Positions 9,751 to 20,294 of a stretch of 64,000 nucleotides of DNA are shown in pieces. Source of the stretch: an uncultured Fretibacterium sp. Lineage in GTDB: Bacteria > Synergistota > Synergistia > Synergistales > Aminobacteriaceae. The position numbers and the translations under genes were made by a program. The notes under the pieces were generated by a model. It saw only the letters and a program-made list of their open reading frames with translations. It made no database searches and was not told where the DNA came from. Location of the stretch: the NCBI GenBank assembly GCA_937911045.1, contig CALEPX010000021.1, positions 62,001 to 126,000 of the forward strand, written 5' to 3'. Positions within the stretch are counted from its first letter, which is position 1; each line of letters begins with the position of its first letter.

Positions 9751-11544
9751 ATGCCTGACAAAAAGGAAGTTAAAGGAGTTATAGAAAGAATTTCAGGCTC
9801 TCTGGTTGTCGCTGGCGGCATGGAAGGCGCGAGTATGCAGGACGTTGTGCATATCGGCGAACTCGGACTTGTCGGCGAAATACTTGAAGTGAAGGGGGAT
9901 AAAGCTTCGATTCAGGTATACGAGGAGACTTCGGGACTTATGCCCGGTGAACCCGTTGTCTCGACAGGAGAGCCTTTGAGCGTTGAACTTGGGCCGGGAA
10001 TTATCGAGCAGTTTTATGACGGCATTCAGAGACCGTTGGAATTGATCGAGAAAGCAGCAAACAGCCATTTTATTTCGCGTGGCATCAGTGTTCCGGCGTT
10101 GGATAGAAACAAGAAATGGGCTTTTAATCCGAAAGTCAAAGTCGGCGATGAAGTCATAGCTGGCGATATTCTCGGGACTGTTCAGGAGACTGTTGTAGTC
10201 GAGCATAGAATCATGGTTCCGTTCGGATTAAAAGGCAAAGTTGCCAAAATCGAATCCGGCGAACACACGATTGAAGAAGTAATCGCAGTTTTGGACGATA
10301 ATGGCAGGAAATACGAGATCAAGATGCTTCAGCGTTGGCCAGTCAGAAGACCGAGACCGGTTGCCAGCAGACTTGCTCCGAATGTTCCGATGACGACAGG
10401 ACAGCGTGTTGTTGACGCATTCTTCCCGGTTGCGTTGGGTGGAACTGCATGTGTTCCCGGACCTTTCGGTTCAGGAAAGACCGTTATTCAGCACCAGTTC
10501 GCGAAATGGGCGCAGGCTCAGATCGTTGTTTACGTCGGTTGCGGTGAGCGCGGAAATGAGATGACGGACGTTTTGCTGGAATTTCCGGAACTTGAAGACC
10601 CGCAGTCCGGTCAGCCTTTGATGAAACGAACGACTTTGATCGCGAATACGTCGAATATGCCGGTTGCAGCTCGTGAAGCTAGCGTTTATACGGCGATTAC
10701 TCTGGCGGAATATTATCGTGACATGGGCTATTCGGTCGCATTGATGGCGGACTCGACAAGCCGTTGGGCTGAGGCTCTGCGTGAAATGTCCGGTCGTTTG
10801 GAGGAAATGCCCGGTGAAGAAGGTTATCCGGCGTATCTGGGAACTCGTCTGGCGTCGTTCTATGAGAGAGCTGGGCGTTGTATCGTGAACGGCAAAGATC
10901 AGCGTGAAGGATCGATCACTGTAATCGGAGCAGTTTCACCTCCCGGCGGTGACTTGTCAGAACCCGTTACGCAAAACACACTCAGAGTTACGAAAGTTTT
11001 CTGGGGACTTGACGCGAATTTGGCATATCAGAGACACTTCCCGGCGATTAACTGGCTGTCGAGCTATTCGCTTTACACAGAAAGACTTGACGCTTACTGG
11101 AACGAGAAATTTGATGACCAGTGGAGCGGCTTGAGAATCGAGGCAATGAGCTTACTCGAACAGGAATCGCAGCTGAACGAGATCGTCAGACTTGTCGGAA
11201 TCGACGCACTTTCACGCGATGAACGCATGGTCATGGAAACGGCGAAATCTTTGCGCGAGGACTTCCTGCACCAGAACGCGTTCCATGAGATTGACACGTA
11301 CGCTTCAATGGAAAAGCAGTTCAAGATGCTGAGGACGATTATAGATTTTCATCATCAGGGCTTGGACGCTCTCAGAAAAGGCGCGCCTATGAACAAGCTG
11401 TTTAATTTACCGGTTCGTGAACAGATTGCGAGAATGCGCTACTTGGAAGAGAAAGATATTAATCAAATTGATTCTCTCGATGAAGTTATTAAAGAGCAGA
11501 TTAACGGAATAGTTCCTGTCGGAGGTGAGACTAATGCTGCCTAG
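9751..11544 (+). CDS. atpA: V-type ATP synthase catalytic subunit A
   Basis: The 597-residue catalytic subunit hydrolyses or synthesises ATP in the A3B3 head. It has the N-terminal beta barrel, the A-type non-homologous insert at about residues 110-190, a Walker A loop GPFGSGKT near residue 236 and the catalytic GCGERGNEM near 264. The Walker B region ([18 protein letters not shown]) and the C-terminal helical domain are complete. The SD is CGGAGGAG. The 3' end overlaps subunit B by 11 bp. Confidence 0.97.
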   Translation: MPDKKEVKGVIERISGSLVVAGGMEGASMQDVVHIGELGLVGEILEVKGDKASIQVYEETSGLMPGEPVVSTGEPLSVELGPGIIEQFYDGIQRPLELIEKAANSHFISRGISVPALDRNKKWAFNPKVKVGDEVIAGDILGTVQETVVVEHRIMVPFGLKGKVAKIESGEHTIEEVIAVLDDNGRKYEIKMLQRWPVRRPRPVASRLAPNVPMTTGQRVVDAFFPVALGGTACVPGPFGSGKTVIQHQFAKWAQAQIVVYVGCGERGNEMTDVLLEFPELEDPQSGQPLMKRTTLIANTSNMPVAAREASVYTAITLAEYYRDMGYSVALMADSTSRWAEALREMSGRLEEMPGEEGYPAYLGTRLASFYERAGRCIVNGKDQREGSITVIGAVSPPGGDLSEPVTQNTLRVTKVFWGLDANLAYQRHFPAINWLSSYSLYTERLDAYWNEKFDDQWSGLRIEAMSLLEQESQLNEIVRLVGIDALSRDERMVMETAKSLREDFLHQNAFHEIDTYASMEKQFKMLRTIIDFHHQGLDALRKGAPMNKLFNLPVREQIARMRYLEEKDINQIDSLDEVIKEQINGIVPVGGETNAA

Positions 11545-12934
11545 AGAATATAGAACGATTTCAAGTCTGTCTGGTCCGTTGATGATGGTCGAGAAAACTC
11601 AGGACGTTCGTTATGATGAGCTGGTCGAAATTTCACTCGCAAACGGTGAGAAAAGACGTGGTCGTGTTCTTGAGATTGAGACGGATAGAGCGTTAGTTCA
11701 GGTTTTCGAGGGAACTTCGGGGATTGACGGAGAGGACACGAAAGTTAGATTTGTCGGAAAAGTTTTGACGCTGCCGGTTGCGCGTAACATGTTGGGACGA
11801 GTTTTCAACGGACGCGGTGAGCCTATCGACGGTGGCGCGCCTTTAATTGCCGAGCAGAATCTTGATATTAACGGCATGCCGATGAATCCGTTCTCAAGAG
11901 ATTACCCGTCAGAATTTATCCAGACCGGAATTTCGACGATTGACGGACTGAACCCGATGGTCAGAGGTCAGAAGCTGCCGATTTTCTCAGCGTCAGGTTT
12001 GCCTCATAACAGAATGGCAGCACAGATTGCGCGTCAAGCTACGGTTATAAGCGGTCACGAGGATTTCGCGGTTGTCTTCGCAGCGATGGGCATAACGTTT
12101 GAAGAAGCGTCGTTCTTTATGGAAGATTTCAGACGCACGGGCGCATTGCAGAGGACGGTCTTGTATATTAACTTGGCTGATGACCCCGCAATCGAAAGAA
12201 TTTCTACGCCGAGAATTGCCTTGACTGCTGCTGAATATCTCGCGTTCGAATGCAATATGCACGTCGTTGTAATCTTGACGGACTTGACGAACTATTGCGA
12301 GGCTCTGCGTGAAATTTCCGCTGCACGTAAAGAAGTCCCCGGCAGACGCGGTTATCCTGGATATTTGTACACTGACCTTGCTACGATGTATGAACGCGCC
12401 GGACGTTTGAAAGGCAAATCAGGATCGATTACGCAAATTCCGATTTTGACGATGCCTGAAGATGACAAGACACACCCGATTCCGGACTTGACCGGATATA
12501 TAACTGAAGGACAGATTATTCTCAGCCGAAGCTTGCACAGACAGGGAATTTATCCGCCAGTCGATGTCATGCCGTCGCTTTCACGTTTGAAGGATAAGGG
12601 TATCGGTAAAGACAAGACACGCGAAGATCACGCCGACTTGATGAACCAGTTGTTCGCAGCGTATGCCCGCGGTAAAGAAGCAAAAGAACTCGCCGTAATT
12701 CTTGGTGAGGGCGCGCTTTCAGACGAGGACAAAGCTTTCGCGAAATTCTCGACTGAATTTGAGGATAAATACGTTCGCCAGGGTGAGTACGAGAACAGGA
12801 CGATCAAAGAGACGCTAGAATTGGGCTGGAACTTGCTTACGATGATTCCTGTCAAAGAACTCAAGAGAATCAGAGACGCTTATATTGACAAGTATTTGAA
12901 ACCGTTACTTGAAGCAAAATCCAAGACTGAATAA
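11534..12934 (+). CDS. atpB: V-type ATP synthase regulatory subunit B
   Basis: A 466-residue non-catalytic nucleotide-binding-fold subunit that alternates with A in the head. It starts [19 protein letters not shown] and has the family's degenerate P-loop region ([19 protein letters not shown]), which lacks a true GKT. It also has the [18 protein letters not shown] segment. I moved the start to ATG 11534: GGAGGTGA lies at 11521-11528, and the upstream GTG at 11525 is part of that SD. Confidence 0.96.
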   Translation: MLPREYRTISSLSGPLMMVEKTQDVRYDELVEISLANGEKRRGRVLEIETDRALVQVFEGTSGIDGEDTKVRFVGKVLTLPVARNMLGRVFNGRGEPIDGGAPLIAEQNLDINGMPMNPFSRDYPSEFIQTGISTIDGLNPMVRGQKLPIFSASGLPHNRMAAQIARQATVISGHEDFAVVFAAMGITFEEASFFMEDFRRTGALQRTVLYINLADDPAIERISTPRIALTAAEYLAFECNMHVVVILTDLTNYCEALREISAARKEVPGRRGYPGYLYTDLATMYERAGRLKGKSGSITQIPILTMPEDDKTHPIPDLTGYITEGQIILSRSLHRQGIYPPVDVMPSLSRLKDKGIGKDKTREDHADLMNQLFAAYARGKEAKELAVILGEGALSDEDKAFAKFSTEFEDKYVRQGEYENRTIKETLELGWNLLTMIPVKELKRIRDAYIDKYLKPLLEAKSKTE

Positions 12935-12949
12935 AGGGGGAATTTGACG

Positions 12950-13570
12950 ATGGCAAGAATGAACGTCAACCCCAACCGAATGGAGCTTTCGAAATTAAAG
13001 CAGCGTTTGTCAGTTGCGAAACGCGGGCATAAATTGCTGAAAGACAAACAGGACGCACTGATTAAAGCATTTCTGGAGAAGGCTCGTTCAGGAAAAGATT
13101 TGCGCGAACAAGTTGAGAAAGAATTAGCTGAATGTTACGGGACGTTCGTGCTATCAAGGGCACAGACTACTCCGGAAATTCTTGAGCAGGCGTTAATGTT
13201 CCCGGGCGCGAAATCCACGCTGACTGTCGATTGGCATAATGTCATGAGCGTCATGGTTCCGGAATACAACGTCGAACAGCAGGGCAATCCGGTGAATTAT
13301 GGCTTCGTAAATGTTCCGTTATTGCTCGATGCGGCTCTCGAAAGATTCAGCAAATTGATCCTGAACTTGCTCAAGCTCGCTGCCGAGGAAAAAGCTATTA
13401 GACTCATGGCCGGCGAAATTGAACGCACACGACGCAGAGTTAATGCTCTCGAATACGTCATGATCCCGAATTTAGTCGAGACGATACGTTACATAAGCAT
13501 GAAACTCGACGAACAAGAACGTTCAACTTTGAGCAGATTAATGAAGATCAAAGAAATAGTTTCAGCTTAG
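12950..13570 (+). CDS. atpD: V-type ATP synthase subunit D (central rotor shaft)
   Basis: A 206-residue antiparallel coiled coil that fits inside the A3B3 head. It opens with the family motif NPNRMELSKLKQRLSVAKRGHKLLKDKQD and carries the C-terminal RRVNALEYVMIPNLVETIRYI signature. ATG 12950 has AAGGGGG nine bases upstream; the TTG at 12944 is too close. It is the last gene of the operon, followed by a strong terminator. Confidence 0.94.
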   Translation: MARMNVNPNRMELSKLKQRLSVAKRGHKLLKDKQDALIKAFLEKARSGKDLREQVEKELAECYGTFVLSRAQTTPEILEQALMFPGAKSTLTVDWHNVMSVMVPEYNVEQQGNPVNYGFVNVPLLLDAALERFSKLILNLLKLAAEEKAIRLMAGEIERTRRRVNALEYVMIPNLVETIRYISMKLDEQERSTLSRLMKIKEIVSA

Positions 13571-13591
13571 AAATTACGAATTATGCAATGC

Positions 13592-13631
13592 AATGCTCCC
13601 TTTTGATGCTTGATACGAAGGGGGCATTTTT
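13592..13631 (+). terminator. Rho-independent terminator of the V-ATPase operon
   Basis: An 11-bp stem (AATGCTCCCTT with AAGGGGGCATT, one G-U) and a 15-base loop, followed directly by a T run. It lies 22 bases past the subunit D stop codon. Confidence 0.85.
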
Positions 13632-13657
13632 ATATCAAGAATTTAGGAGTGATAATC

Positions 13658-14257
13658 ATGACTGACATGACAGAATACGAAAAAATGATTCGCGGCGAGT
13701 TATATTTTCCCGGCGACGAGGAATTATACACGCTCAGAACACGCGCTCACAGATTATGCGTCGAATATAATCAAACGTTCGATACAGACGAAGACAAACG
13801 CAACGAAATTCTCGGCAAATTAATCACGAATTATGACCCAAACGAAATATATTTCCAAGGTCCGATTTATTTCGATTACGGGATTAATATTCACATCGGG
13901 AAAAATTTCTACGCGAATTTTAACCTGACAATTCTGGACTGCTGCCCCGTGAAAATCGGCGACAACGTTCAAATCGGAACAGGTGTCTCGCTTTTAACGC
14001 CCGTTCACCCGATAAAATATCAGGAACGTAACGCGAAATACGTCGAAGGCTTTGACAGACCAATCGTCCTCGAATACGCGAAACCAATTACAATCGGCGA
14101 TAATTGCTGGCTCGCTGCAAACGTAACTGTCATAGGCGGCGTAACAATCGGCAATGGCTGTGTAATCGGTGCTGGAAGCGTCGTAACTCGTGACATTCCG
14201 GATAATTCTTTCGCGGCTGGGAATCCCTGTAAAATTATCAAAGCAATCGATAATTAA
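13658..14257 (+). CDS. maa: Maltose/galactoside-type O-acetyltransferase
   Basis: A 199-residue left-handed beta-helix acetyltransferase of the LacA/Maa/NodL group, which moves acetyl from acetyl-CoA to a sugar hydroxyl. It has the Maa N-terminal cap (MTEYEKMIRGELYFPGDEEL), hexapeptide repeats, and the active-site region LLTPVHPI with its catalytic His. The C-terminal coil (GAGSVVTRDIPDNSFAAGNP) is typical. ATG 13658 follows AGGAGTGA; the longer frame upstream runs through the terminator and is not credible. The physiological acceptor is unknown. Confidence 0.9.
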   Translation: MTDMTEYEKMIRGELYFPGDEELYTLRTRAHRLCVEYNQTFDTDEDKRNEILGKLITNYDPNEIYFQGPIYFDYGINIHIGKNFYANFNLTILDCCPVKIGDNVQIGTGVSLLTPVHPIKYQERNAKYVEGFDRPIVLEYAKPITIGDNCWLAANVTVIGGVTIGNGCVIGAGSVVTRDIPDNSFAAGNPCKIIKAIDN

Positions 14258-14281
14258 TCACGCATCACGCATCACGAAAAA

Positions 14282-14312
14282 ATCCCTCGGAATTTTCGCA
14301 ACTCCAAGGGAT
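14282..14312 (+). terminator. Bidirectional terminator between the acetyltransferase and zinc-ribbon genes
   Basis: ATCCCT-c-GGA pairs with TCC-a-AGGGAT. A T-rich stretch follows on the plus strand, and a run of six A precedes it, giving a U tract on the minus strand. The two flanking genes converge here. Confidence 0.7.
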
Positions 14313-14357
14313 CTCGTTTTATTCGCAATTAGAATATTATATTCTTTTCTTAACGAC

Positions 14358-14615
14358 TTACCGATTCGCTTCGTCAAGTCCGCCGTTCAAAGCACAAATC
14401 GCGCAGGCTTCTTTCGCACTGTGCAGCGAACCGCACTTCGGGCAAGTTACCATATCGCTCTTCGCCTCGTACAAGTCAACTCTGTGACACTCTGGGCAAA
14501 CGTAAATATCAACATGAACTCGATCCGCTTTCAAAAACGCACTGCCCATAGGATAAGCCGACTCTCGCAATTTAAGCTCCTTGTGGCATAACGGACATAA
14601 TTTTTTCTCTGACAT
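14358..14615 (-). CDS. Small double zinc-ribbon protein
   Basis: An 85-residue protein with four CxxC knuckles (CPLC, CPEC, CPKC, CAIC). They are spaced as two zinc ribbons: one spans the N-terminal and middle pairs, and the other is at the C-terminus. Nothing else is recognisable and there is no signal peptide. It is the last gene of the rpmB-pepA-ldh direction, 42 bases after ldh starts its own spacer, with AAAGGAAT as SD. The function is not known; such proteins often bind RNA, DNA or partner proteins. Confidence 0.7.
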   Translation of the reverse strand: MSEKKLCPLCHKELKLRESAYPMGSAFLKADRVHVDIYVCPECHRVDLYEAKSDMVTCPKCGSLHSAKEACAICALNGGLDEANR

Positions 14616-14657
14616 AATTATTTATCATTCCTTTCGTGTTTCGCAATTTGTGAGTTA

Positions 14658-15599
14658 TTATAATACATCTTTCGCAATGTTTTTCAACACGTCAGACGAT
14701 TCGCGTAATTTCCTGTGTTCCTCGGCACTCAATCGCAGCGGAATTATATTCTCAACACCGTCCTTGCCAATTATCGCCGGCAAACTCAAAGCAACGTTCT
14801 CGATCCCATACGTATTATTAATCAAGCTCGAAATCGGCAAAATAGTTTTTTCATCACGAATTATCGCCGAAGAAATTCTCTTCACAGCCATCGCAATGCC
14901 GTAATAAGTCGCCTGTTTACGCTTGATAATCTCGTACGCACTGTTACGCACGCTCTCTTCAATCTGATTCATCGCCTCAGAATGATCATAATGCCCGCGC
15001 ATTTCGCAAAAATCATGCAACGGCACTCCAGAAATATTCGCACTGCTCCACGCAGCAAATTCACTGTCGCCATGTTCTCCGATTATGAACGCGTGAATGC
15101 TCCGGGTGTCAACCTGCAAATGTTCGCCGAGTAAATAGCGCAATCTCGCCGTGTCAAGAACCGTACCAGAGCCAATTACTCGATTAACTGGCAAACCGCT
15201 GTGTTTTATCGCCGTCAATGTCAAAATATCAACCGGATTCGCTACGACCAGCATAATCCCCTGACAGCTGCGTTCCGAAATCTCGGACATTATGCCTTTG
15301 AAAATCCCGACGTTCTTTTTCACAAGATCAAGACGAGTTTCACCGGGTTTCTGGTTAGCTCCGGCGGTTATCACGAGTAATGCGGCGTCACAAGCATCGT
15401 CATAATCTCCGGCGTAAATTTTCATCGGATAGGCAAGCGGCATTCCGTGAGCAATATCAAGAGCTTCACCCTCAGCACGATCGCGATTCACGTCAATCAA
15501 GACCATTTCGGAAAATAATCCGCCCTGCATTAACGCAAACGCACTCGCACTGCCGACAAATCCGCAGCCAATTATCGCAACTTTTCGTAAATTTAACAT
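14658..15599 (-). CDS. ldh: L-lactate dehydrogenase
   Basis: A 313-residue NAD-dependent 2-hydroxyacid dehydrogenase of the LDH/MDH family that interconverts pyruvate and L-lactate. It has a Rossmann GxGxxG (IIGCGFVGSA), the catalytic histidine in IIGEHGDSE, and ANQKPGETRLDL, where glutamine at the specificity position indicates lactate rather than malate (Arg). It starts 12 bases after pepA without a strong SD, so coupling to pepA is likely. It would regenerate NAD+ in fermentation. Confidence 0.9.
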   Translation of the reverse strand: MLNLRKVAIIGCGFVGSASAFALMQGGLFSEMVLIDVNRDRAEGEALDIAHGMPLAYPMKIYAGDYDDACDAALLVITAGANQKPGETRLDLVKKNVGIFKGIMSEISERSCQGIMLVVANPVDILTLTAIKHSGLPVNRVIGSGTVLDTARLRYLLGEHLQVDTRSIHAFIIGEHGDSEFAAWSSANISGVPLHDFCEMRGHYDHSEAMNQIEESVRNSAYEIIKRKQATYYGIAMAVKRISSAIIRDEKTILPISSLINNTYGIENVALSLPAIIGKDGVENIIPLRLSAEEHRKLRESSDVLKNIAKDVL

Positions 15600-15611
15600 G
15601 CTATATTCTTG

Positions 15612-17060
15612 CTATATTCTCGACAAATACTCCAGACACGTTCTCACACCGAACGCACTCGCACCCTTCGAGTAAATCCCAAATTCTTTCTCGTAGAAAT
15701 CTGTGCCGGCAATGTCCAAATGCGCCCAGGAAATTTTCTCGCCAACAAAATTCGACAGGAATATCGCCGCGAAAATTGCTCCTCCGTAACGCTTGCCGCA
15801 ATTCGTCAAATCCGCAAACGGGGATTTCAAACTCTCAGCAATGTGTTCGTCCTCGTGAGGCATTCTCCAGAACGATTCTCCCGAACGCTCAGACGCTGCA
15901 AGAAATTCACGCGCTAATTCGTCATCGTTCGCAAATAATCCCGCGCGCCAATTTCCCAACGCTACAGCACATGCTCCCGTCAACGTAGCCATGTCGATTA
16001 TTACGTCCGGTTTCAATTCACTCGCAACACACAGAGCATCTGACAGAACTAATCGCCCCTCCGCGTCCGTGTTATTAATCTCGATTGTCTTGCCATTTCG
16101 CGCCGTGACAATATCATCGGGTCTGAACGCAGATCCTGACGGCATGTTCTCAGCAGCGGCCAAGAATCCGTGAACTTCGATATTCAAGCCGAGTTCGCGA
16201 ACGCCCTTCATGATCCCAAGAACGTTACAAGCTCCGGTCTTGTCACCTTTCATCGTAGTCATGTAATTCTCGGGTTTAATATCAAGCCCGCCGCTGTCAA
16301 ACGTAATTCCCTTGCCGACGAACGCGATTTTCTTAACAGGATTCGCAGGTTTGTAGCTCAGGTGAATCAATCTCGGGGGAGTCTGTGAACCTGAGCCGAC
16401 TGCCAGCAACGCGCCCATTTTCTCAGCACGCAGCCTGTCAGAATCCCAGATTTCACATTCAAGTCCGCATTCTTTCGCAAGTTCCGCAGCTTTGAGCGAG
16501 AGACTTTCCGGATTAATCACGCAGCCCGGTTCATTCGCAATTTTACGCGAGAAAATCTGAGCTTGTGCAAAAATTCTGCCCTTCGAAATTTCCGGCTCAG
16601 AAAAATCTCTGTCAACGTAAATCTCTTTCAACGCGAAATCTTTGTGATCGGCATTCTTGCTCTTGTACCTGTCGAACTCATACGCGCATAACTCAGCAGC
16701 TTCAGACAATGCAACGGGCAAATCATCGAAATGCAAATCCCCGAGCATAACTTGAAGCGCAAAATTCTGGTCGCGTCCGGCAGTTCTGAAAACCCACGCC
16801 AAACTATCGCGCACGAGATTTAATTTCACATCGCATCTCTTGCCCAGTCCAACGAGATATATATTGCGAATATTATTCTTAGCGAAAACCGGAATTTTTA
16901 CGAGACTGCCTTTTTTACCCGTGAAATCTTTTCGCGAAATTATCTCACGTACTTCATCACAGAAACACAGCTCCGAATTTTTCTCGCAATCCTCACATGA
17001 TAGCAAGAATACTACAGAGCTGTTCTCCGGCAAATTATTTTCGAATCGCTTAATTAGCAT
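15612..17060 (-). CDS. pepA: Leucyl aminopeptidase (M17 family)
   Basis: A 482-residue cytosolic dimetal aminopeptidase. The C-terminal catalytic domain has [15 protein letters not shown] (metal-binding Lys and Asp) and the signature [14 protein letters not shown] (Asp and Glu ligands). The N-terminal domain (about residues 1-150) is the usual hexamer-forming macro-like fold. It overlaps the end of rpmB by 11 bp and precedes ldh by 12. Peptide and amino-acid fermentation is typical of Synergistetes, and this enzyme fits it. Confidence 0.94.
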   Translation of the reverse strand: MLIKRFENNLPENSSVVFLLSCEDCEKNSELCFCDEVREIISRKDFTGKKGSLVKIPVFAKNNIRNIYLVGLGKRCDVKLNLVRDSLAWVFRTAGRDQNFALQVMLGDLHFDDLPVALSEAAELCAYEFDRYKSKNADHKDFALKEIYVDRDFSEPEISKGRIFAQAQIFSRKIANEPGCVINPESLSLKAAELAKECGLECEIWDSDRLRAEKMGALLAVGSGSQTPPRLIHLSYKPANPVKKIAFVGKGITFDSGGLDIKPENYMTTMKGDKTGACNVLGIMKGVRELGLNIEVHGFLAAAENMPSGSAFRPDDIVTARNGKTIEINNTDAEGRLVLSDALCVASELKPDVIIDMATLTGACAVALGNWRAGLFANDDELAREFLAASERSGESFWRMPHEDEHIAESLKSPFADLTNCGKRYGGAIFAAIFLSNFVGEKISWAHLDIAGTDFYEKEFGIYSKGASAFGVRTCLEYLSRI

Positions 17061-17253
17061 TAACTGCCCTCTTGACGAAGCCCGACTTCAGGCATTTTGT
17101 GCAAATCTTCATTCGAGCCGTTACGCCGTCACCGAGATCTACGTGTACATTCTGCAAATTTATCAACCAACGTCTGCGTGTGTGACGATTAGAATGACTG
17201 ACTGCGTTCCCTGATACCGGACCTCTTCCGCAAAACTGACAATATTTAGCCAT
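17050..17253 (-). CDS. rpmB: Ribosomal protein bL28
   Basis: A 67-residue large-subunit ribosomal protein with the usual start ([25 protein letters not shown]). It has two Cys pairs (CQFC and CTKC), so this is the zinc-binding form of L28. The SD is GGAGGAATT. It is the first gene of a minus-strand unit with pepA and ldh. Confidence 0.95.
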   Translation of the reverse strand: MAKYCQFCGRGPVSGNAVSHSNRHTRRRWLINLQNVHVDLGDGVTARMKICTKCLKSGFVKRAVNAN

Positions 17254-17310
17254 CTAAAAAATTCCTCCGTATGTTTATGTTAATGAAATTCGTAAAAAAT
17301 TACGCGGCTA

Positions 17311-17340
17311 ATTATACTACAAGAATTACGCGAAAAACAA
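17311..17340 (-). promoter_or_regulatory. Probable promoter of rpmB-pepA-ldh
   Basis: On the minus strand, TTGTTT (17340-17335), 18 bp, then TATAAT (17316-17311). It lies back-to-back with the tRNA-Gly promoter. Confidence 0.55.
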
Positions 17341-17347
17341 AAATAAC

Positions 17348-17376
17348 TTGCGAAAATCAGTCTTTCATATTACAAT
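17348..17376 (+). promoter_or_regulatory. Promoter of tRNA-Gly
   Basis: TTGCGA (17348-17353), exactly 17 bp, then TACAAT (17371-17376). The tRNA 5' end is nine bases further on. Confidence 0.75.
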
Positions 17377-17384
17377 CTATACGT

Positions 17385-17460
17385 GCGGACGTAGCTCAGT
17401 TGGCAGAGCATCAGCTTCCCAAGCTGAGGGTCGCGGGTTCGAATCCCGTTGTCCGCTCCA
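17385..17460 (+). tRNA. tRNA-Gly (anticodon CCC)
   Basis: A complete 76-nt cloverleaf. The acceptor stem is GCGGACG with TGTCCGC, the anticodon loop is TTCCCAA (anticodon CCC, reading GGG), the T loop is GTTCGAATC, and a CCA end is encoded. No terminator is seen before the metal-transporter gene 27 bases downstream, so transcripts may read through. Confidence 0.95.
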
Positions 17461-17487
17461 TTTTTTTGAAGGATTATATATAACCCT

Positions 17488-18345
17488 ATGACCAGAAAAT
17501 TATTTTTACTCGCATTCGCATTTGCGTTATCTCTCACAAGCCAATCATTTGCTCAGGGAAAATTGCGCGTAATTTGCAGCCTGTTTCCGGGATACGATTT
17601 CGCGAAGAATATACTCTCAGACAGAGCCGACGTGAAATTATTATTGCGTCCGGGAGTTGAGCCACACGATTTCGAACCGTCTGCGCGCGACATAATGAAT
17701 CTAAACGAGTCCGACATATTTATTTACACCGGCGATTTAATGGAACCTTGGGCAGCGAAGATTGTCTCGTCACTGAATCCGCGCGTGAAAATTATCAATC
17801 TATGCGAAAATATCGCGCTGGAAAATTCTGACCCTCATATCTGGTTAGACCTCGAAAAATCAGAACTCATGATTCGCAACATTCTCGAAAAATTACGCAA
17901 ATTCTATCCGGACGATTCCGAATTTTTCACACGTAACGCAAATTCCTGTATCGCAAAATTACACGAACTCGACCGGAAATTATTCGCCCTCAAAGCCAGA
18001 TTTGATTCCAAAACTCTCGTATTCGGCGGTCATTTCTCATTCGCGTATTTACTCAGACGCTACGGATTCAAGTACATAACAGCCTACGAATCCGAGAACG
18101 AACCATCAATTCGACAGGTTGCGCGCGTAATCAAGTTCATAAACGACAATCGCTGCAAATATTTTCTCTGCGACAAATTCGGCGTAACGGCAATTTCACA
18201 CTCAATCTCCGAGCAGACCGGCGCAGAAATACTAACTCTCGATTCTATGCACAATATTACGCAACAGGAATTTGACCAGAATATAACATTCGCGCAAATA
18301 TTCGAGAACAACGTCAACACAATCCAGAAATTTCTTGAGAATTAA
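17488..18345 (+). CDS. znuA: Metal ABC transporter, substrate-binding protein (ZnuA-like)
   Basis: A 285-residue cluster A-I solute-binding protein for Zn2+ or Mn2+. Residues 1-22 are a signal peptide ending SFA-Q. Candidate metal ligands are the histidines in GVEPHDFEPS, DPHIWLD and FGGHFSFAY, with an acidic residue near ISEQTGAEIL. It lacks the His-rich loop that many zinc-specific ZnuA proteins carry, so manganese cannot be excluded. It is followed by its ATPase and permease genes in a tight operon. Confidence 0.87.
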   Translation: MTRKLFLLAFAFALSLTSQSFAQGKLRVICSLFPGYDFAKNILSDRADVKLLLRPGVEPHDFEPSARDIMNLNESDIFIYTGDLMEPWAAKIVSSLNPRVKIINLCENIALENSDPHIWLDLEKSELMIRNILEKLRKFYPDDSEFFTRNANSCIAKLHELDRKLFALKARFDSKTLVFGGHFSFAYLLRRYGFKYITAYESENEPSIRQVARVIKFINDNRCKYFLCDKFGVTAISHSISEQTGAEILTLDSMHNITQQEFDQNITFAQIFENNVNTIQKFLEN

Positions 18346-18348
18346 TTC

Positions 18349-18972
18349 ATGACAGAACGCTTAATCTTGAAAAATATATGCGTGAAATACGGCAATGTGA
18401 AAATTCTTGAGGACGTGAATTTGACCGTAAATTCCGGCGAAGTAATTTTCGTAACCGGTCAGAACGGAACTGGCAAAACTACTCTCATGAAGACTATCGC
18501 AGGATTGATTAATCGCAGTTCGGGCGAAATTTTTTGCACACCGAAGATTTCCTACGTTCCGCAACACGAGAACTCAGATCTGGATTTTCCGGCGAAAGTC
18601 AAAGAGATAATTCTCACCGGAACTCAGCGGCCGCGAAAATTATTCTACACACGCTCTGACAAAAAAGCTGCTATGAAATCCATGCAAACGCTGCGAATTT
18701 CGAATCTTGCAAATCGTGAGCTAAAAACTCTTTCGGGCGGTCAACTCAAGCGGGTATTTTTGGCTCGGGCATTGTGCGGTGAACCGGAATTATTATTGCT
18801 CGATGAACCCTGTGCAGGACTTGATACTGAATCACACGAATTTCTTTACGAAGTTCTGCGGAAAATTCGCGATAACGGAACGTCTATCATAATCGTCACT
18901 CACGCCGAATCCGATCTTGACGAGATAAAACCTGCAAGAATTATTAATATATCACATGGCAGAATTTCTTGA
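18349..18972 (+). CDS. znuC: Metal ABC transporter, ATP-binding protein
   Basis: A 207-residue ABC ATPase with Walker A GQNGTGKTT (near residue 38), the signature LSGGQLKRVFLARAL, Walker B ELLLLDEPCAGLD and the switch histidine (IIVTHAE). It is short but complete for the ZnuC/MntB group. It begins three bases after the binding-protein gene and overlaps the permease gene by 17 bp. Confidence 0.92.
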   Translation: MTERLILKNICVKYGNVKILEDVNLTVNSGEVIFVTGQNGTGKTTLMKTIAGLINRSSGEIFCTPKISYVPQHENSDLDFPAKVKEIILTGTQRPRKLFYTRSDKKAAMKSMQTLRISNLANRELKTLSGGQLKRVFLARALCGEPELLLLDEPCAGLDTESHEFLYEVLRKIRDNGTSIIIVTHAESDLDEIKPARIINISHGRIS

Positions 18973-19765
18973 ATTATTCACGTATCCATTTGTAATTCGC
19001 GCGATTTTGGCTGGTTGCTTAATCTCGATTTGCGCGGCAGTTTTGGGCGTTATACTCGTTCTGAAGCATTATTCGCTGATTGGTCACGGATTGTCCGAAA
19101 TTGGCTTTGCTGCGTTGTCAATTTCCGCGGCGTTGGGGCTTTCACCAGTGATAATTTCGACACCGGCAATAATTCTCGCGTCATTTGCGATATTATTCGT
19201 GAGTCAGAAATACAAAGTTGCTGGAGATACTGCGATTGCGATTGCGTCATCATCGGCGTTGGCTCTGGGTGTACTCGTAACGTCAATGACCGGAACAAAT
19301 TCAAGCGCGTACACATGGTTGTTCGGGAGTGTTCTTGCGCTGAACGATCTCGACGTAATCCTGGCCGTAATATTATCTTTGACCGTAATAATCACGTTCA
19401 CAATTTTTTACAATCGCCTGTTCCTGATTTCCTACAACGAAGAATACGCAAAATCTCTTGGGATCAAAACCGGAATATATAATTTCGTAATATCAATCAT
19501 GACGGCGTTAGTTGTTGTATCGGGAATGCGAATCATGGGGACGCTTTTAATTTCGAGTATAATAATCCTGCCAGCAGTTTCGGCGAGAAATATTTCGCAC
19601 GGATTTTTCAAGCTCGTGATAAATTCCGCGATAATTTCGTTTGTATGTTTCGTGACGGGATTACTTTGCTCGTTTGTGTTCAATATTTCGACCGGAGCGT
19701 GCATCGTGTTAATAAACGCTCTCGTACTCATGATAATCAAACTACTCAAACTCAGGGGGAATTAA
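18956..19765 (+). CDS. znuB: Metal ABC transporter, permease (ABC-3 family)
   Basis: A 269-residue integral membrane protein with about eight helices and the ABC-3 hallmarks: GLSEIGFAALSISAALG after the second helix, and a GTLLISSIIILPAVSARNIS coupling region. It completes the znuACB-type importer. No metalloregulator site could be identified upstream. Confidence 0.9.
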   Translation: MAEFLELFTYPFVIRAILAGCLISICAAVLGVILVLKHYSLIGHGLSEIGFAALSISAALGLSPVIISTPAIILASFAILFVSQKYKVAGDTAIAIASSSALALGVLVTSMTGTNSSAYTWLFGSVLALNDLDVILAVILSLTVIITFTIFYNRLFLISYNEEYAKSLGIKTGIYNFVISIMTALVVVSGMRIMGTLLISSIIILPAVSARNISHGFFKLVINSAIISFVCFVTGLLCSFVFNISTGACIVLINALVLMIIKLLKLRGN

Positions 19766-19766
19766 C

Positions 19767-20294
19767 TTGACAGGTAAGGGACATAGACTTTCGACATTTG
19801 CGTTCGTTGCGGGAGCTACGGCTTCACCAGTTGCTGCGATGTTCAGTTTGCTGGGCAGCACATTTCCGGATTCGTCCGAGTATTTAATCTTCGGCAAAAA
19901 GCGCAATCGTTATCACAGACGCTACACACATTGGTTCGTTCCTTGGCTGGTATTGGCTTTGACGTGTTTCAACCGCGCGGGCTGGATTGTTCCGAGGCTT
20001 TCCGCGTTAATCGACGGGCGAGAGGCTCATCGTGACGTGTGGGCTTGTGCTGGCTTCTGGTTTATGGGCTGCGTTCTGCATATTCTGGAGGATGCGTGGT
20101 GTGGAACAGTTCCGTTTTTGCGTCCTTGGAAACGTGATATTGGCGCGCATGTCTTCAAGATGTCTCCGAATTTTGGCGAACTCAGCAACGGCGAGAAAGT
20201 TTTCATCGGGTGTTCGATTTTAATCGCAGTAATCTCTCTGGCAATTAGATCGCTGACACTCAAAGATCTCGTACACTTCTGGAACTTGATATGA
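19767..20294 (+). CDS. Membrane-bound metal-dependent hydrolase family (YdjM/DUF457-like)
   Basis: A 175-residue protein with four or so hydrophobic segments and conserved polar motifs of the YdjM/DUF457 group: GHRLSTF near the start, FPDSSEYLIFG, the RRYTHWF motif, and a late LHILEDAWCGTV with possible metal ligands (His, Asp). The biochemical reaction is not established; some members are SOS-regulated. The TTG start follows AGGGGGAATT, the SD overlapping the end of znuB. The next gene overlaps by 4 bp. Confidence 0.75.
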   Translation: MTGKGHRLSTFAFVAGATASPVAAMFSLLGSTFPDSSEYLIFGKKRNRYHRRYTHWFVPWLVLALTCFNRAGWIVPRLSALIDGREAHRDVWACAGFWFMGCVLHILEDAWCGTVPFLRPWKRDIGAHVFKMSPNFGELSNGEKVFIGCSILIAVISLAIRSLTLKDLVHFWNLI